A stretch of DNA of 64,000 nucleotides from Paenibacillaceae bacterium (GTDB lineage Bacteria > Bacillota > Clostridia > Lachnospirales > Lachnospiraceae). The position numbers were made by a program, and so were the translations under genes. The stretch covers positions 1-64,000 of the forward strand of contig SVDS01000004.1 of the NCBI GenBank assembly GCA_015057715.1. The letters are read 5' to 3'. The first letter of the stretch is position 1, and every line of letters starts with the position of its first letter. This document shows positions 11,618 to 20,118 of the stretch, piece after piece. The notes beneath the pieces are model-generated. The model saw only the letters and a list, made by a program, of their open reading frames with translations, made no database searches and had not been told where the DNA came from.

Positions 11618-12120
11618 GTGCTCTCACCCATCTCTTTCAAGGTTTCATCAATAAGAGAGTCCTGTATGGAAGTATCGATGGATGCTGCCACGACTTTGCC
11701 GGCCATGACAGATGCGATGGATATGATTTGTTCTTTCATATCATCAAGCGCTTTCTTTCTCTCCAGTTCCACATCACGATTTCCTCTCATAACAATGCGG
11801 TTCGCTTCTTCCCTGGCTTCTGATAAAATCTCTGCCTCACGCTGCTTTGCTCTTTTTCTTGCATCCTCCAGAATCTCTTCCGCCTCTTTTCTGACTTCTA
11901 AAAGTCTGGCTTCGTATTCTTCCTTCATTACATGAGCTGCTTCTTTATCTTCTGCAGCGCTTTTCAACTCTCCTGCAATTTTTAACTTTCTGTTCTCCAG
12001 AGCATTGCGCACCGGATTAAAAAGCTTATAGGATAAAGCAAAAAACAGAAGGAATACGTTAATGCCAGTGATAAACGCATCGAAAAGCAGCTGTGGGTCA
12101 AATCCCAATAATCTGTCCAA
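11605..12120 (-). CDS. atpF: F1Fo ATP synthase b subunit
   Basis: A 171-residue peripheral-stalk protein with one N-terminal membrane helix (about residues 12-32) and then a long charged, heptad-like helix rich in Glu/Lys/Arg. The start is TTG, placed 8 bases after GGAGG. It overlaps atpH by 13 bases. Confidence 0.95.
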   Translation of the reverse strand: MDRLLGFDPQLLFDAFITGINVFLLFFALSYKLFNPVRNALENRKLKIAGELKSAAEDKEAAHVMKEEYEARLLEVRKEAEEILEDARKRAKQREAEILSEAREEANRIVMRGNRDVELERKKALDDMKEQIISIASVMAGKVVAASIDTSIQDSLIDETLKEMGESTWQS

Positions 12121-12168
12121 GGTTTCGCCTCCTCTCGCTCTTTCTTTTTATTCCTGCCAGACCTCTGT

Positions 12169-12444
<276 letters not shown>

Positions 12445-12469
12445 TTAAAATAATTAGTAATTTGCTTGA

Positions 12470-13171
12470 TTAATCCAACTTATCATTTACATATACCATG
12501 GTCAGCATACAGAACACATAAGTCTGTATACAGCCTGAGAATAAATCACAGTATACATGTAAAAATGATGGGATACCGATCTTGACGAAGATTGGCATCA
12601 TCCCATACCACAATCCCATGATTACAACTCCTGACATCATGTTACCAAACAAACGGAGCGCCTGGGATAATGGGTTTGTAATCTCTCCGATTAAGTTAAT
12701 CGGAAATAAAACCACAAACGGCTGTGCTAGACTTGTAAGATGCCCGATTCCGTGGTTCTTGATACCCTGGTACTGAACGATGCAGAATGTGAATACACCG
12801 AGCATAAATGTGACACCAAAGTCTCCGGTTGGGGTTCTTAGCCCGAATAAACCGCTGATATTACAGAATAAAATAAAGAGAAAGATTGTTCCGATATAAT
12901 TGACAAACTTCTTCGCATTATGCCCCATGGTATCCTTCACCAGCTTATCCAGTGATTCCACCATCAGTTCCATGATATTCTGAAATGTGCCCGGCACTTC
13001 TGTCGCTCGTTTCATCTTCCGGTCCGTAACAAATGCTAGAATCAAAATCGTGATTGTAATAATGCTTAGACCGATTTCTGTTGTAGTTACCCACAGATCC
13101 TGCCCGAACGCGTGAAACTTTGTAACACCTTTGATCATAAAGTCCACATTACTGGCATTCGCAATGACCAT
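12470..13171 (-). CDS. atpB: F1Fo ATP synthase a subunit
   Basis: A 233-residue integral membrane stator subunit forming the two ion half-channels next to the c ring. The conserved transmembrane segment with the essential Arg is NPLSQALRLFGNMMSG. The other hydrophobic segments match the usual a-subunit layout, with about five or six helices. It is followed 43 bases later by atpE. Confidence 0.96.
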   Translation of the reverse strand: MVIANASNVDFMIKGVTKFHAFGQDLWVTTTEIGLSIITITILILAFVTDRKMKRATEVPGTFQNIMELMVESLDKLVKDTMGHNAKKFVNYIGTIFLFILFCNISGLFGLRTPTGDFGVTFMLGVFTFCIVQYQGIKNHGIGHLTSLAQPFVVLFPINLIGEITNPLSQALRLFGNMMSGVVIMGLWYGMMPIFVKIGIPSFLHVYCDLFSGCIQTYVFCMLTMVYVNDKLD

Positions 13172-13219
13172 ACGCTATAGCCTCCTTTCTTTAAAAATAA
13201 TACACAAGACCGCAAAAAA

Positions 13220-13621
13220 TTACCTGTTGTTATCCTTGCGGGATGCAATCCTGTGAATGACAGGCTGCAAGAATGCTCCTGCTTTGAGTCCAAGGACTCC
13301 GATTACTACTGCCACCGGATTAAACCGATCTGGAAACCAATTAATGACTATTACCAATATGGCAATAAGCAGCAGATAACGGACAGCTGCACTGACTATT
13401 CCCCGTTTCTGAACGGTTCTGGGATCCTGGGATTTCATGGATCGGTCAAGCACCAGTGCCATGGAAAGAAACATGGCAAGAGCAAGTATCATTCCCAGAA
13501 GCAGACCTGCAAATACGGAGGCGCTGGGGTACAAAAAAAATGACCCCAGCATAAGCACCGCAGTAAAAATCACAATCCCTGCTGAAACCTCAACAATCAA
13601 ATTCTTTGTTGCTTTTTCCAT
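13220..13621 (-). CDS. atpI: ATP synthase subunit I (AtpI-type, four-helix membrane protein)
   Basis: A 133-residue protein with four hydrophobic segments and a basic C-terminus (IHRIASRKDNNR). Its position directly before atpB is that of the ATP synthase I family, which assists assembly of the c ring and may help Mg2+ handling. Sequence conservation in this family is poor, so position carries much of the evidence. Confidence 0.8.
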   Translation of the reverse strand: MEKATKNLIVEVSAGIVIFTAVLMLGSFFLYPSASVFAGLLLGMILALAMFLSMALVLDRSMKSQDPRTVQKRGIVSAAVRYLLLIAILVIVINWFPDRFNPVAVVIGVLGLKAGAFLQPVIHRIASRKDNNR

Positions 13622-13636
13622 TACAAGTCCTCCTGC

Positions 13637-13972
13637 TTATTTTAGCTTCTCGTCATCGCTCTTTTTTATACGGCTTGGCTGCTTGGGTTTACTCACCATG
13701 GTCTTTGTAGCTCTTTGTCTCTCCATGCGGGCTTTCCGATCCTCTTCCTTTTCTTCCCTCTCGTTCATGGCAAGTGTGGCTTTCGCAATCTTATATGCAT
13801 TCCGACCGCCCGCCAGAAAGCCAACAACAAGGAATAACAGCAGCAGCTTAGTTCCTGCATACCGGTCGAAATAGTAACCGGCAAGAATACAAACGAATAC
13901 AGGCACCATCACACTTAACCCCAGTTGGGTTACCATCAAAAGACTTCTCATTACACTTTTGTTATGTCGCAT
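13637..13972 (-). CDS. AtpZ/AtpI-like small membrane protein
   Basis: A two-helix membrane protein with a charged C-terminal tail. I start it at the ATG at 13972 (111 residues, MRHNKSVMRSLL), which follows AGGTGA by 5 bases. An ATG ten codons upstream would place the start almost on the transcription start. The pattern GLSVMVPVFVCILAGYYFDRYAGT followed by a second helix GFLAGGRNAYKI matches the AtpZ/F1Fo gene-1 family found as the first gene of many clostridial atp operons. It probably works with subunit I in assembly. Confidence 0.75.
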   Translation of the reverse strand: MRHNKSVMRSLLMVTQLGLSVMVPVFVCILAGYYFDRYAGTKLLLLFLVVGFLAGGRNAYKIAKATLAMNEREEKEEDRKARMERQRATKTMVSKPKQPSRIKKSDDEKLK

Positions 13973-14011
13973 GAATTCACCTGCCTTCTGCCTCCTGCAC
14001 ATATAATAGAT

Positions 14012-14040
14012 ATTATACCTAATAAATTATGCTTTGTCTA
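14012..14040 (-). promoter_or_regulatory. Promoter of the ATP synthase operon
   Basis: Minus-strand -35 TAGACA (14035-14040), 17-bp spacer and perfect -10 TATAAT (14012-14017). The expected transcription start near 14005 leaves a leader of about 30 bases before the first gene. The rest of the 14041-14180 gap is AT-rich with nothing else recognisable. Confidence 0.8.
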
Positions 14041-14180
14041 TTATATACGGAAATTTAGCTCGTTTTTTATTAAACATGTATAATAAACCAGTAATTGTAC
14101 ATGAATAAAGTATGGATATGCTTTAATATTTGTAACCAACAAAAAACATTATTATTCTACATATTATTTACGAAAACTGT

Positions 14181-14231
14181 AAAAAAACACCCGGCTCTCG
14201 TCTGGAGGAAACCAGAGAGAACCAGGTGCTT
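14181..14231 (-). terminator. Terminator of the choline microcompartment operon
   Basis: A long stem (AGCACC..CTCTCTGG paired with CCAGACGAGAG..GGGTGT) ends in a run of seven T on the minus strand, directly after the last shell gene. Confidence 0.88.
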
Positions 14232-14243
14232 TCATTATGACAA

Positions 14244-14528
14244 TTAGATTTCTTTTGCTGCAGGAAGAATTGTTTCAACTTCTGCATGTGGACGAGGAAT
14301 TACATGTACGGAAACCAGTTCGCCTACACGCTGAGCTGCTGCTGCACCTGCATCAGTTGCTGCCTTAACAGCTCCTACATCGCCTCTTACCATAACAGTT
14401 ACAAGACCGCCGCCTACGAATTCTTTACCAATTAAAGTTACGTTAGCTGCCTTAACCATAGCATCTGCTGCCTCGATGGATCCAATTAAACCTTTAGTCT
14501 CGATCATTCCTAATGCATCATATTTCAT
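14244..14528 (-). CDS. BMC-H hexameric shell protein (distal copy)
   Basis: A 94-residue single BMC domain of PduA/EutM type that assembles into hexamers forming the shell facets. It starts [22 protein letters not shown] and keeps the canonical [13 protein letters not shown] and HVIPRPH segments. It is the last gene of the operon, followed by the terminator. Over residues 1-89 it differs from the shell protein at 29125-29415 only at I33 (Val there), although the two genes differ at many synonymous sites. This points to an old duplication held by selection, or to divergence of DNA under strong protein constraint. Confidence 0.95.
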   Translation of the reverse strand: MKYDALGMIETKGLIGSIEAADAMVKAANVTLIGKEFVGGGLVTVMVRGDVGAVKAATDAGAAAAQRVGELVSVHVIPRPHAEVETILPAAKEI

Positions 14529-14572
14529 TTTTAAATCCTCCTGGGTTTTTATAATTAATTTTTAATAGTTCC

Positions 14573-15208
14573 CTATTTAACAATTGTTACCTTAGATGAA
14601 CCGGAAAGGCCCATAGCATTGGCTTCTTCCGTGTCTAAGTGACATTCTAACGCTGAAGTCTCTGTTACGCGGATTGCCACGTTGTTAAAGATTCCTCCAC
14701 GGATGCCTTCTGTTTCAATTTTAACTGTCTCGCCGTCATGTACGCTGAATTTTAAAGCGTCAGCCGGTGACATGTGAATATGTCTCTGGGCAATGATTAA
14801 GCCCTCTTTTGTCTCTACAGTGCCCTTGGGTCCTACCAGTGTAATTCCTGGTGTTCCTGCCAGTTCGCCAGACATTTTAGGTGTTGTATTTCTGCCAAGT
14901 TTAAAGCAGTCAGCAGCCAGAATTTCTACCTGAGTCTGCTTTCTTACAGGTCCTAAAATGCGGACTTTTTCAATGGCTCCCTTAGGACCGCATACTGTTA
15001 CCATTTCCTTGCATGCATACTGTCCAGGCTGAGATAACTCTTTCATGTTGGTCAGCTGGTAGCCTTTTCCAAACAGAGTATCTAAATCTTCCTGAGACAA
15101 ATGCACATGGCGGTTGGAAACGCCTACCGGAATCGTCAGCTCATCACTGCCGGATTCTGATTTAACCGCATCCATTAAGAGCTTGATTACCGCTTCATAC
15201 TTATCCAT
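14573..15208 (-). CDS. pduL: Phosphate propanoyl/acetyltransferase PduL
   Basis: A 211-residue, two-barrel PduL enzyme that converts acetyl-CoA and phosphate to acetyl-phosphate and free CoA, recycling CoA inside the compartment. The Zn-binding His motifs are SNRHVHLS (H34, H36) and AQRHIHMSP. The first 20 residues form a short amphipathic helix (YEAVIKLLMDAVK) followed by a Ser/Gly linker, the typical layout of an encapsulation peptide. It is 26 bases from CutF, which supplies its substrate. Confidence 0.95.
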   Translation of the reverse strand: MDKYEAVIKLLMDAVKSESGSDELTIPVGVSNRHVHLSQEDLDTLFGKGYQLTNMKELSQPGQYACKEMVTVCGPKGAIEKVRILGPVRKQTQVEILAADCFKLGRNTTPKMSGELAGTPGITLVGPKGTVETKEGLIIAQRHIHMSPADALKFSVHDGETVKIETEGIRGGIFNNVAIRVTETSALECHLDTEEANAMGLSGSSKVTIVK

Positions 15209-15233
15209 TGCTGTTCTCCTTTTTCAGTTCTGA

Positions 15234-16784
15234 TTACTGGCCTTTCATAGCCAGAACGATTTCCTTTACAAGAGCCGCAAGCTTGTCATTGTCTTCACAG
15301 CCGCTCTGGCAGGAAGCTGCCGGAGCACTTTCCTTTTTCTCAAAGGAAGCGACAAGTTCAGCAGGGCTGAAGGAAGAGGAAGCCTGTGATTTTTCTTTCC
15401 ACATGAAAGTTGGGTCATCTTCTACAATGGTTGAGCAGTCTTTTAAGCCGAATGCTACTGTCTTAACGTTCAGTAAGTGTTTCGGGCTTACATTTTCAGA
15501 AACAGAGCTTCCGCCGCAGGTTCCGCAGCCTAATGTGAAGGCAATTGGAAGACCTGTGCTGATTCCGGTTCCGCCCTGGCTTCCGCCTGTGTTTACAAGG
15601 ATTCTGGAAGCTGGTTTTGCTGCAAATTTTAATACCATATCTCTGTCCTGAGTATGAATGCTCATGGTATGTCCGATACCGTTCTGTAACAGACGGTAGC
15701 TTAATCCACATGCTTCTTCCCAGTCCTTAACGGTATAGAAACCAAGAACTGTTGTCAGTTTTTCGTAGGATAATGGATATCCTTCGCCAACGCCTTCCTG
15801 CTTACCGATTAACACTCTTGTGCCTTCCGGAATGGTGATACCTGCAGCTGCAGCGATCACCTGAGGAGAACGTCCTACAAACTTCGCGTTCATGTTATGA
15901 CCGTTTTTGAATAACAGATTGCAAACCTTATCGGTTTCTTCTTTTGTCATGAAGTAGCCGCCCTGGCTCTTTAATTCTGCTACAACCTCTGCATGGTTGC
16001 TTTCTTCACAGATGATGGACTGCTCAGAAGCACAGATGGTACCGTAGTCAAAGGTCTTGCTGGCCATAATGGTTCTTACTGCATGTTTTACATCAGCAGT
16101 CTTTTCGATGTAAGCCGGAGAGTTTCCAGCGCCTACGCCGATTGCTGGTTTTCCTGCACTGTAAGCAGCTTTAACCATACCAGGACCGCCAGTTGCGATG
16201 ATAATGGAAACTTCTTTACATTTCATCAGCTCATTGGTGGATCCCATGGAAGGCATGGTTACGCAGCTGATAATTCCCTCTGGTGCACCAGCTGCAATTG
16301 CTGCTTCACACATAACCTCTGCTGCCTTCTGAGTACATTTTGCTGCAGATGGATGAGGGGAAAATACGATTGCATTTCCTGATTTAATTGCGATCATGGA
16401 TTTGAAGAATACAGTAGAGGTTGGGTTTGTGGAAGGTACGATACCCATTACAAGTCCTACCGGCTCTGCTACGTCAAAGGTCTGCTTTGTGGTATCTTCA
16501 CAAAGAATTCCTCTTGTCTTCATGTCCTTGATCTCTTCATATAAAAGTGTGGAAGCTGCATGATTCTTATAAGCCTTATCCATCACTTTACCAAATCCTG
16601 TTTCTTCAACAGCCATCTGAGCCAGACACAGGGAGTGCTCCTCGCCTGCCTTTGCCATGCTTTTTAAAATAACATCGATCTGTTCTGCTGTATATCCTGC
16701 GATTTTCTTTGCTGCCGCTTCGCCGTTTCTGGCTAAATCCCTTGCTTCCTGGATGGAACGCAAATCATAATCAAAATTTTCCAT
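15234..16784 (-). CDS. cutF: CoA-acylating acetaldehyde dehydrogenase CutF (active copy)
   Basis: A 516-residue NAD-dependent enzyme that oxidises acetaldehyde from choline cleavage to acetyl-CoA. The catalytic Cys is C251 in FDYGTICASEQ, and the oxyanion Asn is N120 in PSTNPTST. The nucleotide-binding part contains IATGGPGMVKAAYSAGKP. After about residue 465 a Ser/Ala-rich linker leads to a C-terminal amphipathic helix (DKLAALVKEIVLAMKGQ) that looks like an encapsulation peptide. Compare the homologue at 25685-27169, which has lost both catalytic residues. It lies between the extended shell protein and PduL. Confidence 0.95.
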   Translation of the reverse strand: MENFDYDLRSIQEARDLARNGEAAAKKIAGYTAEQIDVILKSMAKAGEEHSLCLAQMAVEETGFGKVMDKAYKNHAASTLLYEEIKDMKTRGILCEDTTKQTFDVAEPVGLVMGIVPSTNPTSTVFFKSMIAIKSGNAIVFSPHPSAAKCTQKAAEVMCEAAIAAGAPEGIISCVTMPSMGSTNELMKCKEVSIIIATGGPGMVKAAYSAGKPAIGVGAGNSPAYIEKTADVKHAVRTIMASKTFDYGTICASEQSIICEESNHAEVVAELKSQGGYFMTKEETDKVCNLLFKNGHNMNAKFVGRSPQVIAAAAGITIPEGTRVLIGKQEGVGEGYPLSYEKLTTVLGFYTVKDWEEACGLSYRLLQNGIGHTMSIHTQDRDMVLKFAAKPASRILVNTGGSQGGTGISTGLPIAFTLGCGTCGGSSVSENVSPKHLLNVKTVAFGLKDCSTIVEDDPTFMWKEKSQASSSFSPAELVASFEKKESAPAASCQSGCEDNDKLAALVKEIVLAMKGQ

Positions 16785-16810
16785 GTTCCGTATCTCCTCT
16801 TCTAAAAATC

Positions 16811-17434
16811 TTAATCATTTTGTCCGTAATACTTCCTGAATTCTTCCAGCAGCAGGGTTTTATTTGCCTTTGAAATCTCTCTTCCAGCTATGCTGAATTC
16901 GGGATATTCACGGGCAAGCGTCCTAAGCTCTGTTACCTTCATATCTTCAAGTATCTTCATGGTCTCAGTAAGACCGTCCTGGTGCATCCACAGATCAATG
17001 GTCTCTCTCTTTATGGTATCCACCAGCTCTGTCTCTGAGTTTGGTTCTTCGTCTGTTATCTGAGCAGATGATTCAACTGTCTCTTCGACTGGTACGGCTG
17101 CCTCTTCTACCGGTTCACTGGTAATCTCCGGTACTGGTGCCTGCTCCGGTTCATCTGGAGTGTTGCCGCCGATGACAGCTGCAAGTTCCTCATGAGGCCT
17201 TGGAATCACATGGCGTGTGATTAATGCGGCACTGTTAATTCGCTCCACTGCCGCCGCTCCGGCCTCAACCGCTGCCTTCACTGCCGCCACATCGCCGGTC
17301 ACCGTAACAGTAATGAGACCTCCGCCAACTTTGGTTTTCTCTACCAGAGACACATCCGCTGCCTTTAACATGGCATCGGCAGCTTCAATTGCCACCAGCA
17401 CACCTTTTGTTTCTATAAAGCCAAGTGCCTGCAT
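16811..17434 (-). CDS. BMC shell protein with acidic linker and Rho_N/SAP-like C-terminal domain
   Basis: The N-terminal 90 residues form a canonical BMC-H domain (MQALGFIETKGVLVAIEAAD, then HVIPRPHEEL). A 60-residue linker rich in Glu, Pro and Val follows. A predicted helical C-terminal domain begins near residue 150; its KVTELRTLAREYPEF followed by SKANKTLLLEEF resembles the Rho N-terminal/SAP-type helix-extension-helix fold, which often binds nucleic acid or protein. I start it at the second of two adjacent ATGs, which has better spacing from AAGGAGG. Family parallels are EutK (BMC plus helix-turn-helix) and PduK (BMC plus metal motif). The function of the tail here is inference. Confidence 0.88.
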   Translation of the reverse strand: MQALGFIETKGVLVAIEAADAMLKAADVSLVEKTKVGGGLITVTVTGDVAAVKAAVEAGAAAVERINSAALITRHVIPRPHEELAAVIGGNTPDEPEQAPVPEITSEPVEEAAVPVEETVESSAQITDEEPNSETELVDTIKRETIDLWMHQDGLTETMKILEDMKVTELRTLAREYPEFSIAGREISKANKTLLLEEFRKYYGQND

Positions 17435-17445
17435 CATTTACCTCC

Positions 17446-18075
17446 TTAAACCAAGTCAGCCCAGTTAGCCGGATAGGTTGAGTAGAATACTCTTGCCTTG
17501 TCCGGAGAACCCCAGATTACCTTTGATCCTGACGGTACAAAGAGCACATCTCCGGCTTTTGCCGTAAAGGTCTTTCCGTCAATGGTCACAGTTAAGGTTC
17601 CTTCGATTACATAGTCGATTTCTTCATAGGTCAATTCCCATTCAAATTCAGAATGGTCAATCACCAGGAAGCCAGCGCTCATTTTTGATTCTTCTTTGCT
17701 TACAAGTTCCTGATAATAAGCTTTTACATTTGGATCACCTGTATCGAATACATCCATCTTTACAGAACTTCCGCGAACAACCTTTAAACCGTTGCCATGG
17801 CTTTCTGACTCATATGGTTTTAAAATATCATTTAACATTCCCTTCTCCATAAGAGCCTTCAGTACCATATAAATTTTCTCGCTGTCAATATCCATTCCTG
17901 CAAACGCTCCTTTCGCTTCTGCCTTCTCTTCTGCTTTGTCGCAGAAGGTGATTCCGTAAGCATCTGCTGCATCCTTTGCTGACGGTGTGATAATGCTTCC
18001 GCTCTCTACGTGAAATACACTCTTGCCTTCTGCATGCAATGTTTCCACGTCTTTTGCGCATATCAACTGCTTCAT
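17446..18075 (-). CDS. eutQ: EutQ-like cupin protein, possible acetate kinase
   Basis: A 209-residue protein with a EutQ-type N-terminus (MKQLICAKDVETLHAEGK, then IITPSAKDAADAYGI) and a C-terminal cupin barrel (MSAGFLVIDHSEFEWELTYEEIDYVIEG, AKAGDVLFVPSGSKVIWG). EutQ of Salmonella has acetate kinase activity. No ackA is present in this operon, so EutQ could convert PduL-made acetyl-phosphate to acetate plus ATP. Shell association of EutQ is also known. It overlaps nothing and sits 15 bases after EutN. Confidence 0.88.
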   Translation of the reverse strand: MKQLICAKDVETLHAEGKSVFHVESGSIITPSAKDAADAYGITFCDKAEEKAEAKGAFAGMDIDSEKIYMVLKALMEKGMLNDILKPYESESHGNGLKVVRGSSVKMDVFDTGDPNVKAYYQELVSKEESKMSAGFLVIDHSEFEWELTYEEIDYVIEGTLTVTIDGKTFTAKAGDVLFVPSGSKVIWGSPDKARVFYSTYPANWADLV

Positions 18076-18090
18076 ATGATCACTTCCCTT

Positions 18091-18354
18091 CTATATAAAC
18101 TGGCAGTCTTCATCAATAATCCCAATTACTACGGCATCAACGGGAATCTCATCGTTTCCCAGCATGCGTCTGGCTGAAGAGCCGGTGGAAATGATCACGC
18201 GGTCACCGATTCCGGCGCTGATGATGTCTGCTACAATCAGCCGTTCACCTTCCCGTGTACCACCAATGATCTCGGCAAGCATAAACTTATAACCGTTTAA
18301 AGACTCTGCCTTTCTGGTCGCCCAGATATTGTCAATCAGTCTTGCTGCTACCAT
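18091..18354 (-). CDS. eutN: Pentameric vertex shell protein (EutN/CcmL family, BMC-P)
   Basis: An 87-residue OB-fold protein of the EutN/CcmL family that forms pentamers closing the vertices of the shell. It starts MVAARLIDNIWATRK and keeps the family's GDRVIISTGSSARRMLG and DAVVIGIID segments. It overlaps the end of the upstream BMC gene by 7 bases. It is the only vertex protein in the locus. Confidence 0.94.
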   Translation of the reverse strand: MVAARLIDNIWATRKAESLNGYKFMLAEIIGGTREGERLIVADIISAGIGDRVIISTGSSARRMLGNDEIPVDAVVIGIIDEDCQFI

Positions 18355-18653
18355 TCTATCCCGCCTCTCTTCTCTCTCAGCCTGATTTCTTCCATCGCTG
18401 CCTCTACCGATGCCGTATCTCCAAAAATCGCTAGCATGATCATGTTCTGTGGGCAGCTACCCTTGATATCTTCTACTGTAACACCCACGGCTTTTTCTGC
18501 CACATCGGCGGCACATACCATTTCAATAATCCGTCCCTGAACGAGACCAATGGCATCCACCTTTCCGATAGGAGTGGAAGCTCCTGAGCCTTTTCTGCGG
18601 TTTAAAATATCAATGGTTCCAGGTGACGGCGATTTGATAATCCGATATTCCAT
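18348..18653 (-). CDS. Divergent (probably permuted) BMC-domain shell protein
   Basis: A 101-residue protein. About 30 N-terminal residues (MEYRIIKSPSPGTIDILNRR) precede a BMC core AIGLVQGRIIEMVCAADVAEKA, and the chain ends shortly after GDTASVEAAMEEI without the usual final strands. This order suggests a circularly permuted BMC-H, though it is clearly different from the EutS-type protein at 21778-22116. The N-terminal segment could fill or gate the hexamer pore. It is translationally coupled to eutN. Confidence 0.82.
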   Translation of the reverse strand: MEYRIIKSPSPGTIDILNRRKGSGASTPIGKVDAIGLVQGRIIEMVCAADVAEKAVGVTVEDIKGSCPQNMIMLAIFGDTASVEAAMEEIRLREKRGGIEW

Positions 18654-18667
18654 ACGTCCACTTCCTT

Positions 18668-19513
18668 TTAATCCATTTCCTCCTGAGTACAGGAGAATGC
18701 GATTCCCAGAGGAGTTACAAACATGGGGTTGTCCGGTTTTCGTGTATGGATCCCAGTCTGCTTCTCAATAATTGTTTCGATTCCTGCTAAACAGCAGGTA
18801 CCGCCTACTAAGTAGATCTCATCTACGTCATATCCTTTGATGTGGCGGTTAATAATGGAGGCTACCTTTTCAATTACCGGCTTTAATACCGGAAGCAGCT
18901 CTTTGTGGTTTTCTTCTTTTCGCTTATAAAGCTCTGCTTCTGAAAAAGAGAGGTTATAAGCTCCGGATACAACCAGGGAAAAATGAGTTCCTCCCGTGGG
19001 CTCATCAGCTACGTAAACTACTTTTCCATCTTTTAAAATAGAAATTCCAGTGGTTCCGCCGCCGATATCCACCACTGCGCCGTTTTGTATCTTTAGTACT
19101 GCATTTGCTGCCGTCGGTTCATCAAGAAGGGCGGTGATTTCAAATCCGGCTCCCTGTACCACATTCTTGATTGCGCCTCCGTCCAGTGAATCGGTTCCCG
19201 GAGGAATGGCTGCAGCTGCATAAAGCAGTTCCGTATCCAGCTTTTCCTCCAGTTCTGCCTTTAACTCACGAACGATCCGGATGGCACCGATGTAATCAAC
19301 TACCATTCCGTCACGGACTACATCCGCATACCGGTAAGCGCCGGCCACTGGCCTGAAATTCTCATCAAGTACAGCCACTACCACGCACGCTGTTCCTAAA
19401 TCCACCCCCGTATAATAAACGGAGGAACGTTCCCTGACAGGATTTTTTACCACTGCTTCAAACTGGCTTACCAGTTCGTTGCAGCTATCAAATGTTATTT
19501 CTTTCTTTGACAT
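18668..19513 (-). CDS. eutJ: EutJ-like actin/Hsp70-fold ATPase
   Basis: A 281-residue protein of the EutJ family. Phosphate and adenosine motifs of the actin/Hsp70 fold are visible: TGVDLGTACVVVAVLD near residue 35, VVDIGGGTTGISIL in the middle and IYLVGGTCCLAGIE near the end. EutJ is thought to act as a chaperone or activity factor in ethanolamine-type compartments; its role here is not established. It overlaps the upstream gene by 19 bases. Confidence 0.92.
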   Translation of the reverse strand: MSKKEITFDSCNELVSQFEAVVKNPVRERSSVYYTGVDLGTACVVVAVLDENFRPVAGAYRYADVVRDGMVVDYIGAIRIVRELKAELEEKLDTELLYAAAAIPPGTDSLDGGAIKNVVQGAGFEITALLDEPTAANAVLKIQNGAVVDIGGGTTGISILKDGKVVYVADEPTGGTHFSLVVSGAYNLSFSEAELYKRKEENHKELLPVLKPVIEKVASIINRHIKGYDVDEIYLVGGTCCLAGIETIIEKQTGIHTRKPDNPMFVTPLGIAFSCTQEEMD

Positions 19514-20118
19514 GCATTTCCTCCATACAACAGGCAGATCATCTGGGATAAGCGGTTAATAACCGGGTTAAAATTCTTTTCTCCTGCTTCTGCCGCAAGT
19601 TCACGAACGCAGCAGCGCAGACGGTGTAACAGGACTATTTCTCTTCCTTTTTCGGATTGGGCATGAAAGCCGGTGATCTCAAAACAGTCAGAGTATGGTT
19701 CGTTTTGGTTTTCCTTATTAAATCCGGTGCAGGACTCAAATGGATTTATGTCGCCCGAAGCACCTTTCCCCACGAAAGATAACTTCCGCTCTAAATCAAA
19801 TACCTGCTCTGCTAACAGCACGTCCCTGTCTAATAAGGAAATTCCGGCTTCCAGAAACTGTGCCTTTAAGGTTTCCAGTTTTAATAAGAAACGGTCTGGC
19901 GCAGGCTCTGTAACTGTAACTGGTGTCTCTGCGATCACTTCTGCAGGTTTTGATGGTTTGCGTTTTGCCGTCATGGGATCATCGCAAAATGATATCTTCT
20001 TGTCCAACAGAAACTGACGGGCTCCTGGTGTAAGCTTTGCCTGCGCAGGAAGATCATAAGAGGCAAAGGGTTCTCTTCTGAATAAAATTCTCAAATCTTC
20101 TTCGGTGATGAATTTCAT
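19495..20118 (-). CDS. EutT-like protein lacking the adenosyltransferase metal motif
   Basis: A 207-residue protein. The N-terminus (MKFITEEDLRILF, then DLPAQAKLTPGARQFLLDKKISF) resembles the start of EutT cobalamin adenosyltransferase and of EutQ-type leader domains. A Pro/Thr-rich linker and a helical C-terminal part (ETLKAQFLEAGISLLDRDVLLAEQVFDLERKL, later LLHRLRCCVRELAAEAGEK) follow. The HX11CCXXC metal motif of EutT is not present. CutC chemistry does not need cobalamin, so an adenosyltransferase role is doubtful. The start overlaps the CutO stop as TAATG. Identity as a EutT relative is moderately sure; function unknown. Confidence 0.7.
   Translation of the reverse strand: MKFITEEDLRILFRREPFASYDLPAQAKLTPGARQFLLDKKISFCDDPMTAKRKPSKPAEVIAETPVTVTEPAPDRFLLKLETLKAQFLEAGISLLDRDVLLAEQVFDLERKLSFVGKGASGDINPFESCTGFNKENQNEPYSDCFEITGFHAQSEKGREIVLLHRLRCCVRELAAEAGEKNFNPVINRLSQMICLLYGGNACQRKK

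Noticed and set aside
15208..15651. Plus-strand open frame of 147 codons opposite cutF
   Set aside because: Antisense shadow of a well-conserved gene, no ribosome site and low-complexity Ser/Phe-rich product.
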